From positions 62,001 to 126,000 of the forward strand of contig ML058440.1 in NCBI GenBank assembly GCA_003013855.2: 64,000 nt of DNA, in the 5' to 3' direction. The position numbers were made by a program, and so were the translations under genes. Positions 33,985 through 45,000 of the stretch are shown piece after piece (position 1 is the stretch's first letter; each line of letters opens with the position of its first letter). The notes beneath the pieces were generated by a model. It made no database searches. It was not told where the DNA came from and saw only the letters and a list, made by a program, of their open reading frames with translations. This DNA is from Liriodendron chinense (lineage: Eukaryota; Streptophyta; Magnoliopsida; Magnoliales; Magnoliaceae).

Positions 33985-34945
33985 CCACGTGGATGGGAGG
34001 TCCACATTAAAGGTAGGGCTGACATGATAGATGGTCCACATCAAAGGTGACCCCCACATTATGGATGACCCTCATCGAGGTGAGCCCATATAAGGGATTT
34101 TCCACATCAAACGTAGGCCACCAATGATAAATGACCCACATCCAAAGTGAACCATATATGATGGACGACCCACATTGAAGGTGGGGCCCACATGATGGAT
34201 AATCCATGTCAAAGGTGGGCTCCACATAAGGGCCGATGATATTAAAGGTGGTCCAACATTATGGACAATAACATTGAAGGTGGGCTCCACATGATGAATG
34301 AGCCTACATTAAATCAAGGCTCCACATAATGGATGGTCTACATCAAAGTTCGACCTCTAATGATGAATGGTCCACATCCAAGACAGGCTTTGCATGATGG
34401 ATGACCCACATCGAAGATGCAATCCACTTGATGGATGATTCCACATCAAAGGTTGGCTTCATGTGATGGACAGTGGATATTAAAGATGGGTCTCACATGA
34501 TGGATAATAACAATAATGGTGGGCCCACATGATAGATAATAACACTGATGGTTGGCCCACATGATAGACAACCCATACCAAGGCAGGGCCCACATGATAA
34601 CTGTTCAGATAGAAGGTCAGTTGCTAATGATGAATGATCCACATCCAAGGCAGCCCTGCTTGATGGACAACGCACTCAAAGTTGGGCCTGCATGATGGAC
34701 GATCCACATTGAAGTGGACCAGCAAGATGGATAGTCCACATCGAAGTGGACCTCCCAAGGTGGATGGTCCACATTGAAGGTGGGCCTGTACAAAATGGAT
34801 GGTTCACATTGAAGGTGCACCCTACGCGATGGATGGTTCATATTGAAGATAGGGTCAAGTTGGGCCTAACATAATGAACAGTCTACATCAAAAGTTGGGC
34901 CCAAATGATGGACCGTTGATATTAAGGATGCGCCCAATAAACTTG
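33985..34945. repeat. 33-bp minisatellite, about 29 units
   Basis: Unit GATGGTCCACATCAAAGGTG followed by GGCCCACATGATG (33 bp), with 10-25 percent divergence between units. As 33 is a multiple of three, minus-strand frames stay open for several units and give 11-residue repeats (CGPTFDVDHPS-like); I do not regard these as proteins. Confidence 0.92.
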
Positions 34946-35084
34946 AGGGATAATGATGTTGGAAACTATACTTTATACTTTTATACTTTTTGGCTTTGTT
35001 AAAAAAGTAGAAACCCATGACGCATAAGCAACTTATGTAATTAACTCACGATCCAAACGCCCCCTAATGGATTGGATTAGGCCA
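34946..35084. other. Possible hAT-like terminus
   Basis: Ends GATCCAAACGCCCCCTAATG near 35050-35069, an inverted match to CTAAGGGCCCATTTGGAT at 30725. If paired they would bound a 4.3-kb element containing the 33-bp minisatellite; nearer partners are possible. Confidence 0.3.
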
Positions 35085-35712
35085 TTCATCATCGGCTAGG
35101 ACCAGACCCAGCCCTCAGACCTGCTTTAGGGGCGCAAGCCCGGCTCTTAGGATCGGGCTACCTGGGCCGGGCCAAGCCTCCCGGATTTAAAAGCCGTAGG
35201 TGGGCCGCAGGTGACAAACGCGGCCCGTTTGAAACCCTACCCTATCTCTGCACAAAAACCTCAAAAGAGTACACTGATCACATACACTCAACGGTACCAG
35301 AACTAGTGGCATGGTACCATCCACCTGCCAACGTGCCACTTGATTGAAAAAATCAGTACCGTTGAAATGGTAGTACCCACGATTTAGATCATCGTCTGGA
35401 AAATCAAGTGAATCCGTTCGTTCGGTGTCCCATACCTGTATGTTGGATCAGACCATCGCTTGTCCATTGATCTAAACAGTGCGGGCCACCTAACGATCAG
35501 AACGACCTAAATTTTCTTGTACATGATCTTCATAGCGGGGGGCCACCATTTTCGTGACACTGATTTCGTAGACAAGTGGCATGCTGACGCCAAAGATGAT
35601 GCAGTAGCAAAAGTAGCGGTGCCGTGCCGGTACGGATGCAGTACTCAGCCTCGAAATAGTTGGGTTCGAGGGGATTTTCTTCCCTCGCTCTTTTGAAGGG
35701 AAAGAGGGAAAA
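35085..35712 (+). promoter_or_regulatory. Upstream region of GCP1 (promoter and 5' leader, not resolved)
   Basis: 35085-35240 is a GGGC/CCGGGCC-rich stretch like the subterminal part of hAT-like repeats. 35240-35640 is unique-looking, with ACGTGCC and CCACC words but no TATA box I trust. 35640-35712 is a purine-rich leader (GGGAAAGAGGGAAAA) running into the start codon. I see no upstream ATG that would clearly compete; open reading across 35660-35848 in another frame begins at TTG. Confidence 0.35.
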
Positions 35713-36015
35713 ATGGGAGCCTGTATGCTCACATCTTCTACAATTCACCGCTTCAATCTCTTTCTCAGAGCTTCCTTCTCTCACACCCAGAAAGCTTTCT
35801 CAATCCCTTCGAGACAATTACCAAAATGCCCTTCTTCTCCCCCTCTAATTCTCTCCTCCAGGCCCTTTTCGACTGCCCCTTCTGCTGCTGCTACTGCTGC
35901 TCCTTCCAATCCCCAACAATGTCGTAGCCAAGCTTCTGGCCGAGAATTCGGATCTGGAGACGATCTGCTTGTTCTCGGCATCGAGACGAGCTGTGACGAC
36001 ACTGCCGCAGCTGTT
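35713..36015 (+). CDS. GCP1: GCP1 exon 1: transit peptide and first nucleotide-binding motif
   Basis: Codes residues 1-101. The first about 80 residues are Ser/Pro/Arg/Ala-rich and suit an organellar presequence; the conserved catalytic domain begins at about residue 84 with DLLVLGIETSCDDTAAAV. Donor GTAAGC follows codon GTT, phase 0. The next in-frame Met is residue 5; the first ATG has a good plant start context (AAAATGGG). Confidence 0.92.
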
Positions 36016-39000
36016 GTAAGCTCTAGTAAATCTTCCGTCCCTCTTTTAAGTGAATTTCGTTTCTGTGCATTGTCTTATCAAGTTATCATGGATCCCTTTT
36101 TCTTATTTTTCAGGTTAGAGGCAACGGTGAGATTCTAAGCCAAGTCGTGTCTTCTCAGGTAATTTATTTATTTGTTTACTTTTGTTTTCTCAGATAATTT
36201 ATTTACCAGTAATTCACGTGCACACACACTCACACTCACACTCACACACATAATGCGCAGGCCCGATGGCTTGATGGTTGGTGTGCATGCACACACATAA
36301 AGTGACGGCCTGAGGGCCCGATGGTACACACATCTCAATCCCTTCATTGTCAAGATGATTCATAAAATTTGTACTAGAGAATTCTCCCCCTACCATCACT
36401 CTGAAATCTGTGATTTTCTTGTTGAGTCTCCGCTCAACCATTTTTTGAAATACGAGGAAGCACGAATAAAATTCTGATTGTTTTTAAGGGGATAAATCCA
36501 AGTAAAATGGGAAAAGTCATCAACAAATACAACATAATTTTGGCATTTTTTATTTGATAAAGTTGGTGAAAGAACCCACAAAGAGACTTTATTTGTATTA
36601 CTAAATGGTAATTTACAATCCTTTCCAAGTGGACAACTGCTCCACATAGAATGTGCTTTATTCCATTGATCTACATGAATTAACCTTTTTTTAAAATAAA
36701 AACTGCACCACTTTGGGTTGAACATGCCTTGAACACAAATGCCAAATATCTTGAAAAGTGGTCTTATTTCGAACATAAAAGAAAGCCACCTTGCTGTCAT
36801 CCAGAGTGTAAATCCCACCTTCCTGAATTTTGTTCACCATTATCTTCCCCATGATCCTTTCCTTAGTCAAAAAGCCACCGATGAGAACTCCAAATTAGAG
36901 AGAAATTCTCTTAAAAACTGAGAGATCGACAGTAATTTTTTTTCTTTAAGTACCAATAAAACATTATGAACCGTCAAAGCATTTTACCCAACATGAATTT
37001 TAACATCACCAACATAAGAAATTCCCAATTGGGTTCCATCAGTAATCATTATTTTTATCAGGTCCAAAATATTTATGCAAGTTATCGTGAAGTTTGAGAT
37101 TACCCGCATTCCCAGTCATATGAGATGATGCTGCTGAGCCCTGTGTACCACTCTTCATCTTGTGGGTCAATGGCAGTGATGGTTGCCAAGGCTTGAGGGA
37201 GATCATTGGGTTGATAGACATTATTGAAGTGATGCCAGCAAGCTAAGGCCGTGTGTCCTCTAACGCCGCAAATTTGACATTTTTCACCTCTCTGCAATTG
37301 AACTAGCCCTGACTGTTGCCTTGGCTGCTACTGAATTTGTTGGACCTGGTGAACCGACTGTTATTATTGTGATGATTCTGGAACTGACTATTGTACATTC
37401 TAGCTGCGCTGGCCGTTTTGTGTGGCTTGTACAAAACCACAGTCAGAGGAATAAAAGTTATGCCGGCGATAACTATTTCCTCTGTTATTTATCCAATTTC
37501 TTATGTTATTGTTTCTGAAATTGCCTTATTAACTAACAAAGGCAACATTTTGATTGAGCGAGGGCAATATAGAATGAGTATGATGTATGATCTCATGGCT
37601 CTATAGTAAGGGTATGACTTCAGTATAGGATGGGATGGGGAGCTTCAATATGGTTGTGGAAAAATTACTATAGGAAGCCCCTAAGCCCTGTAGAAGCCAA
37701 AAGACCTTGTTTTTGTCTTCCACTAGTTTTCCAATACCCAGCGGCAGATTCTCCTTCTTGCATGTTTGTAGTTGTTGAATGAACTGAAATTCTTGAGCCA
37801 TGGAATCTCCACTGTAAGCATTTTCCAAACAATTCCACACTTTAGTTGTTGTCTCTAATGTGACTACAAGGCGTAGAGATTCTTCAAACATAGTGCTTGT
37901 GAGCTATAATTTCACTTTGTGATTAGATTTCTTTTTGGATCCTCACCCTTACCATCTATGAAGCCGATCACATCCTCCCCTTCTAATAATGACATTAGTG
38001 GAGGCTTTAACTTGATCGAGACATCATCTATCATGCTGTTTGGGGGAGAGGGAGAAGAATACTTAATTGACAAAGGAGAGGATGCCATCTCTCATGTCCA
38101 AATGACAGATCTGAACAATTCTTCTTGTCTGATTTTGCAAGAGATCCAAACTGCTACTATAAGAGAGTCAAGAACACGAGGATCTTCAAGAGACGATTCT
38201 CTTGAGGAGCTCTGGTACCATTAAGAATTCTTGAAAAGTTTAGGAAAGTTTGAGAATAATCAATCTCTCAAAACATTAGAGCTGAAAAGGATTCTCATTG
38301 AATATACGTGCATTAGTAATTTCAGTTTTAGAAATCAAAAGTAAAAAAGAGAGAAAAAAAAAGAGAGCTCACATCAAAATAACAACATTCTACAATTGTA
38401 CAGCATATTCAACAACCACATTAGGAAAACTACCATCGGTTAAGAAATTGCCATTGCCATGTTGTCACATATCTACGCATGAGCAACACTGTTTGACTAT
38501 GTTAGGAAATTGCCAACCACCATGTCTTTGCAAGTGTTGTGGGAAAATCTCCTTATTAGTAGGCTCGTTGAATTGATTTGATGGTGGTGTTATGTCCCAT
38601 CAAAAGTGTGGCCATGATTTGAAACTTTTAGTTTCAGGTACGTGCATGCTGTGTGTACTGAACAATGGCATGTGAATGATTTGGTTCATGACACTTTTGT
38701 ACCTATCTAGTTGTTGGGTGGACCACACATGTATGTTTAATGGGATGTTGATCATTTTTTAAAGGTCCATTTTTCTGTACACATGTGATCCACATTATGA
38801 CTTGCTTGGCCTTTTTGGGGCCATGGTAGATTGACCAGATGAACAACCTCGATCGCGCACGCATGCACATGCATTGGTGCATTTAGGGAGAGTAAGATTC
38901 AAAACCTACTCTCCTTGGTAGCCATCTAACGTCAAATTGCTCAAGTGCCAATTAAAAGAGGAGGAAATAAAATGGCGCTAGCAATCTCGAGCAACTTGGC

Positions 39001-42000
39001 TAAAAGAGGGTGATCGAAATACAAAGTTCTTTCATAGCATTGCCAATGCCAGGGTGCAAAATTTTTTTATTTCTTCCCTCTACATTGGTGACGTTATGGT
39101 GATAGATAAGAATTCTATATGTAGCTCTATAGTTGATTTTTACTCGAATTTATCGTCCTCCGATAATGTAGCTCGTCCTCGTATTGATGACTTGTCTCTC
39201 CATTCAATTTTGGAAGAAGATGTGGTGATTTTAGAAAAACTTGTGGAGCTTGAAGAGATTAGATGTGGTGATTTTAGAAAAACTTGTGGAGCTTGAAGAG
39301 ATTAATGATGCGGTTTGGGGCCTAGGGAGTGATAAAGCTCCTAGTCTAGATGGATTTCCAATTGCTTTTTTCTAATCGTTTTGGGAGATGGCGAAGCTAG
39401 ATTTATTTAATTTCATCTTCGATTTTTTTAGCACAATCGATTGGCCACTGAAATGGGAAGCACTATCCTGGTCCTAATCCCCAAATTGGTAGGGGCTCAA
39501 AACATTAAAGATTTTGGCCCTATAAGCCTTCTTGGTAGCCCTATAAAATTCTTTTCAAAGTGTTGAGCCCAAGATTAAGGATGGTAATTCCAAAGGTTAT
39601 TTCCCCCTTTCTATTTGCGTTTGTGGAAAGAAGACAGATTCTAGTCTGTGTGCTTATTGCCCATGAATGTCTAGTCTCCTGCTCGAGAGTAAGGAGATCG
39701 GGTATCCTCTGTAAGCTTGATCTTGAGAAAGCCTACGATCATGTCGACTAAGCCTTTCTTGATTACATGCTTGAGGGGATGGGTTTTAGTTTTAAGTGGC
39801 GGGTTTGGATTAGAATATGTATTTCTTGTCCAAAATACTCAATTCTAATTAATGGGTCTCTATTTGGATTCTTTAGGGCCTCTAGGGGCATTTGTCAGGG
39901 TGACCCCCTATACCAATTCCTCGTGGTTTTGGTTACTGAAGCTTTAAGCTTTATGCTGACTAAGGGACAGGTGGTTGGCCTGTTCAGGGGTTTTTGTTTG
40001 GAAAGCTTTCCCTTTGATATTGCCATCTTCAGTTTGCGGATGATACCCTTCTCTTTTGTGAGGCTGATGAGAATATGGTTACCTTTTTAAGTATGACTAT
40101 CTGTTGGTTCGAGGTAGTCTCATGTTTGAAAGTTGATTTCTTGAAGAGTGAGATCCATCGGATTAATCTTGCTTCGGAGTTAAGTTCTTCTCTTGTTGAA
40201 TCCTTTGGATGTAGAGTGGGTTCTCTCCCTACTCTTTATTTGGGTTTGCTTTTGTGTATAGGGAAAGCTTCTTTATACTTGTGGGATAAGATAATTGAAA
40301 GATTGGAGAGGAAGATAATTTGAAGAATGGAGAGGAAACTCTCTGCCTAGAAATTCAATTTGATGTCTCTTGGTAGAAGATTGAATTTGATTAAGGTTGT
40401 CCTTTCCAATCTGCCCATCTATTTCTTGTCTTTGTTCCATTGTCCGAAATCTATAATCTTAAAGATTGACAAGCTTCGAAGATTTTTCTTCTTTTTCTTC
40501 TTCTTCTTCTTCTTTTTTTTTTTTTTCTTTTTTTTTTTTTTTGTGGCAAGGAGGATCAAAATTACCTATTTTAAAATAGAGGGAAGTATGTACTCCCTAC
40601 AATGAAGGGGGAGCAGATATTAAGAATCTCGAGGTTGTTAATGAAGCTCTTCTTGAAAAATAGATCAGGAGATTTGGAAGTGAGACCGAGAGTCTTCATT
40701 GGTGCAAAATATGGTCTATCTCCACAAGGATGGTGGACAAAGTCTTCCTCTCTTTATCGTGCATTCTTTCTATGGAAAGATATAGCTGGGGTGGCCTCGG
40801 TAGTCTTTGATAGGGTATCTTTCTCCCTCAATAATGGATTGAGAATTAGATTTTGATTGGATCTGTGGTGTGGTTCCCCCACCCTGGTTGAATCTTTCCC
40901 TGGTCTCTTTGTTATCAGTCCTAATCCAAACATTTGAGTGGGTGATTGTTTTGTAGACGAAGGAGGAGCTGTTTGGCTCCCCCCTTTTCATAGAAACCTT
41001 TCCAATATTGAATTAGGATTGCCAACTCGTCTGCAGGATTTTTCGTCGTCCTTTAATCTAAAAGACTTTCTTTGCTGGTCGTTGGTGAGTTTAGGCCTAT
41101 TCTCTGCTTGTTCGCTTTATAGATCTCTCGCAGCCTCTTTAATCGTTTTTGCATGTTGTCACAAAGGTTCTTTGTGGTTTTACAGAGTGCCCCCAAAGGT
41201 CGCTACATTCGGATGGCTGGTGGGCAGGAACAAAGTTTTGACAATAGATAATTTGAAAAAAAAAGAAAAAAAGAAAAGGAATGTCACTCCCAAATGTTTG
41301 TTTGCTTTGTCTCGGGGCGGAGGAGACAGTGGACTATCTCTTTATTCACTGCCCTTTCTCCTTAGGTATCGGGTGGAGTGTCCTTTGTTTGGCTAGAGTC
41401 TCGTGGGATCTACCCAAATTTGTTGAATGATCTTTTCTGTGGTTGGCATGCAAACCTTGGAAGAGCTTTAGGAAAAAGGAAATGGAGAATTATTCTCTTA
41501 GCAGTAATGTGGGTTGTGTGGGTTGAAAGGAATAACCGTTGTTTCAAGAATCTCAGTATATCCTCAGAAGGGGTGTTCTCTACAGTGTTAGTTCTGTTCA
41601 GGGATTGGGCACGTTAGTGGTTATTTTTTTCGGGGGCTTTTCTTGCCAGTTGTGGGGCTGGTTTTGTATTTTTTTTCTTCTTTTCGGCTTCTTTTGTGGT
41701 GTCTTTTTTTTTTTGCTCTTTGTAATTTTTCTCTTTTTTCTGCTTAATAAAATCCTCACCTTTCAAAAAAAAAAAAAAAAAAGAAGAAGAGAATAAGAGA
41801 GTTATCATGTGGCTCCTTACTTTTTATAATGCATCAATGAGAATATACCTGACTGATTAAACAAAAAGAATTTGGTTTTTCCATGCCAATTATAATATCA
41901 AACAAAAAGAATGTGGTTGATAAGAACTTCATTCGTGGTTAGCCCATCAAGGATGAGTTCTAAATTTTTATTTCTAATGTGCCAAGATGACGCAGGACAC

Positions 42001-45000
42001 CCTAATTATGATGCATGCTCATGAACATATATAATCCAGCGGAAATAAAAGACAATAATAATTTAAAAATTCAACATCAACCATCATAAATTAAAAAAAT
42101 CACAAAGAGACATGCAATGGAACGGGCCATTATCACAACCACGAAGGAAGAAATTCAAATAATGCATAGGTTGGATCCGGCGAGGGATGGAACCTCCCGA
42201 TCTTGCATGGTCATACCCAAATATCCAATATGAATCACTAGTCCGAGAGATCAAGGATTTTCTCGAATTAGGGATTTGAAAATCTGAGAAATTGGGATTT
42301 TGATTCAATTCTCAAATTGAGGATTCAAGGATTGGGGATAATGGAGATAGAGAGAGAAGGAAGAAGAATTTACCTTGGAGGAATGTTGGAGGGGCATAAG
42401 AAGCAAGGAGAAGAAGAGGATTGGAGAAGAAGATGAAGTTCCAAGAGAGAGAGGAGGAGGAAGAGGAGCCACCAAGCTTTTCTTAATCAATAATCAATAA
42501 CTAATGAAAAAGATTTAGGGCAACACCCTTATAAAATTCGGAATTAGCATAATTATCAAAATACCCCTACTAACAAAATTTCAAAAAAAAAAAAAAGACA
42601 TTCAAACGAGAAAACATGTACACACTGACCCAAAATTCAAATAAGTAAAAGTGCATATAATAAACGCAAATCTAAGATGCCCAATGGCCTCCGATGATGG
42701 CACAATGAAAGTGAGCCACAACGAACCAACGGTCCGATCACGCCATCCTCACAATCTAATGGTCCAATTATCTCCTCCAAGCAACTTACACATGTCCTCC
42801 CAATGTGGGGTCTTTTCAAATGTCTCGAACCACATGTGTAAGGTCTTCGATGCTCCTCAAGTTGTCACGAATGATCCTCCACGCTCATCATTGAGCCATA
42901 GAGATACAAGCGTCGCTCGCCTCCTACGCTGATAAACCCTAAAGGGCTTGATGTCCGCATCACAAGATCCAATGACAATGAGCCTCTTAGCATACATTAG
43001 ATAAGAATGCGATCCACTAAACCTGTCACTGACTCCAACCTTCAAGGAGCTTCCTTGAAAAAAGAGTCATTTTGTGAAGCTGAGTTGATTGACTTGTCAG
43101 CGAGCATCTCCCTAGTGTAAGAATAACAATCGTGTTGATCTTGTCAAGGAATCAAAACTAGACAGTCGATTCGGTTTAATCTATTTTGGTGCAGTTCTTG
43201 TCGTTCCAGTCAGTTCTGATCGGTTTGAACTAGTTATTTCCTTGGCTTCAGTCATTACGTCTAGCCTACTGCCAGGAGCAAGTCATACTCCAAACATGTG
43301 GCTTTATGTCTTGTAACATTTGTACCAGCATAATCTCATAACAGTTGAGAAACTCCTAAACAAATGAAAACAGCCCAATCATTTTTCTAGGAGATGACGC
43401 AAAGTCTCTACAAAAGAATACTGATAGTGATTTCATTTTTCTGTTCTTTTGACCTTTTCTTTCTTCAGTCCTATACATCGTTTGATGGAAAAACTGCCCC
43501 GTTCATTGCGCTGATTTTCAAAGCTGGTTACGTCGAAGTTTCTGAGATTTCTCTTTGTTTCAGTCCTCTGTGTGTGTGTGTGTGTGTGTGTGTTTTTTTT
43601 TTAAGTTATGATGTCTTATGTTGACTATTTTATATCTGACCCGGAGTAGCCTGAAATTCAAACGATCGCATAAACTTAAACATCTGGTTTCACTCATTGA
43701 ATTTGAACCATTGACTATTTTATATATGACCCCAAATAGCTGGGACAAGGGTATGATGATTGCGATGGCTGTTTTTTTTTTTTTTTTTGTGCCCGTCCAT
43801 TTGATTGCCCCCATTAGACAGTAGGATTGTTAAGTCTGTGTGATTCCCTGTAGATACTGCATCCACAATAGGCCCTATGATTTGGATGGCCTTGATTGAT
43901 AAACATGTATTGCCATGTGCATAGTGGATGACACTGCAACTTAAAAATGGTAGTGAACTTTCACCATAGTCTTGTCCTTTCTATATGGCTGCTTGGAAGT
44001 TGGAAGTTATTAGAGCAATCCTTTTATAAAGTGGGGTATTCGTAGAATTCTTTGAATAAAATACTTAAAATCATTTTAAAAAAATTCTGCATTCCATTTT
44101 TCCTAAGTTGTTGGTAAAAATTCTTAGTTTTCCATATGAACTAATGCCATTGGCAAATAGTTGAATATGTGTTTTTCTCTTTATCAAGGCAGATTTGCTT
44201 TCACGATATGGAGGTGTTGCTCCAAAAATGGCAGAAGAAGCTCACTCTCAAGTGATTGACCAGGTTTGACCTTTAGCAAACGCCTGAGCAAAAACCTGAT
44301 TTTAGTGGGTTTTCATTAAATTATTCAAATTGTCAACCCGTACGAGCTATAATTGATGCTTCATGTTTCCAGGTAGTTCAACAGGCACTCGACAATGCAA
44401 ATTTGACAGAGAGGGATCTTTCTGCAGTTGCTGTTACCATTGGTCCGGGTTTGAGTCTTTGCCTACGTGGTAATCTGGGTGACATTATTACTTTTGTGTT
44501 CTAACAAGTTTTTTTTTTATTACTTTATTTCTGTTTATCAAATCAATGTGATTGCTGAATGAAACTCTAGATTTAATTTCTTTGAAATATAAATTGTATA
44601 AGTTTTTTCAGAACTTTTTGTTGTAAGATCATCAGAGAATGTGTTCTAACCCCCTGAATTCCTTTTGGATATCATTCTCTTTCACCATTAATTATGGTGG
44701 AAGATTTTAATTGACAAACTTTTTAGGACCCGTGAAATGGATAAACAATCGTACCAACAGCTTATCAGCCCTTTGTTTTTGTTCGTTTGTGTATATGTGC
44801 CTTTTGTTTTTGTTTGTTTGTTTGTTTGTTTGTGTGTGCGCACGCACGCACGAATGTGTAATTTTAATATTTAGGGGTTTATTTGGGTTTTAAAATATCA
44901 CCTAGCATAGGATTATTTTCCTTTTAAGTTACTTGTCGATGTTCCCGCACTCTGTTATTTGCACTGTTTATGACATTTTATTTGAGGAATTTATAATATA

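Larger units (their letters stand above)
38925..41782 (+). mobile_element. L1-type non-LTR retrotransposon (LINE), 5'-truncated and decayed
   Basis: Reads, across several frames: AIWLKEG-like linker (38990-39050: NLAKRG, then HCQCQ/ANARVQNFF), GSDKAPSLDGFPIAFF at 39330-39375, a KLDLEKAYDHVD block at 39713-39748, RGICQGDPL near 39890, FADD (40033-40044, the reverse transcriptase active site), and a zinc-binding RT domain (WFYRVPPKVATFGWLVGRNK, 41175-41240) before a poly-A tail at 41765-41782. Endonuclease is missing. A 43-bp tandem duplication (39219-39304) and a T-rich tract (40490-40542) interrupt it. Confidence 0.88.
36159..44188. other. GCP1 intron 2, about 8 kb, expanded by retroelements
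   Basis: Contains a CA-rich microsatellite, a truncated minus-strand copia element (36300-38224 or beyond), a plus-strand L1 LINE (about 38925-41782), an LTR-like A/T-rich stretch (about 41990-42560), a (TG)n tract and an RTE-type LINE tail near 43725. 42600-43560 and 43770-44188 show nothing I can name. Confidence 0.85.

Noticed and set aside
34007..34841. Overlapping minus-strand frames with 11-residue repeats
   Set aside because: Explained by the 33-bp minisatellite; no signal, domain or homolog recognised.
38000..38224. Plus-strand open frame 37919-38224
   Set aside because: It is the antisense of the copia gag leader and primer-binding site.
41614..41808. Lys-rich minus-strand frame and Phe-rich plus-strand frame
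   Set aside because: Both come from the T-rich 3' end and poly-A tail of the LINE.
43300..44188. A possible extra GCP1 exon before exon 3
   Set aside because: Exon 2 (phase 0) joins exon 3 directly to give SSQADLLSRYGG, the expected family sequence, leaving no gap to fill.
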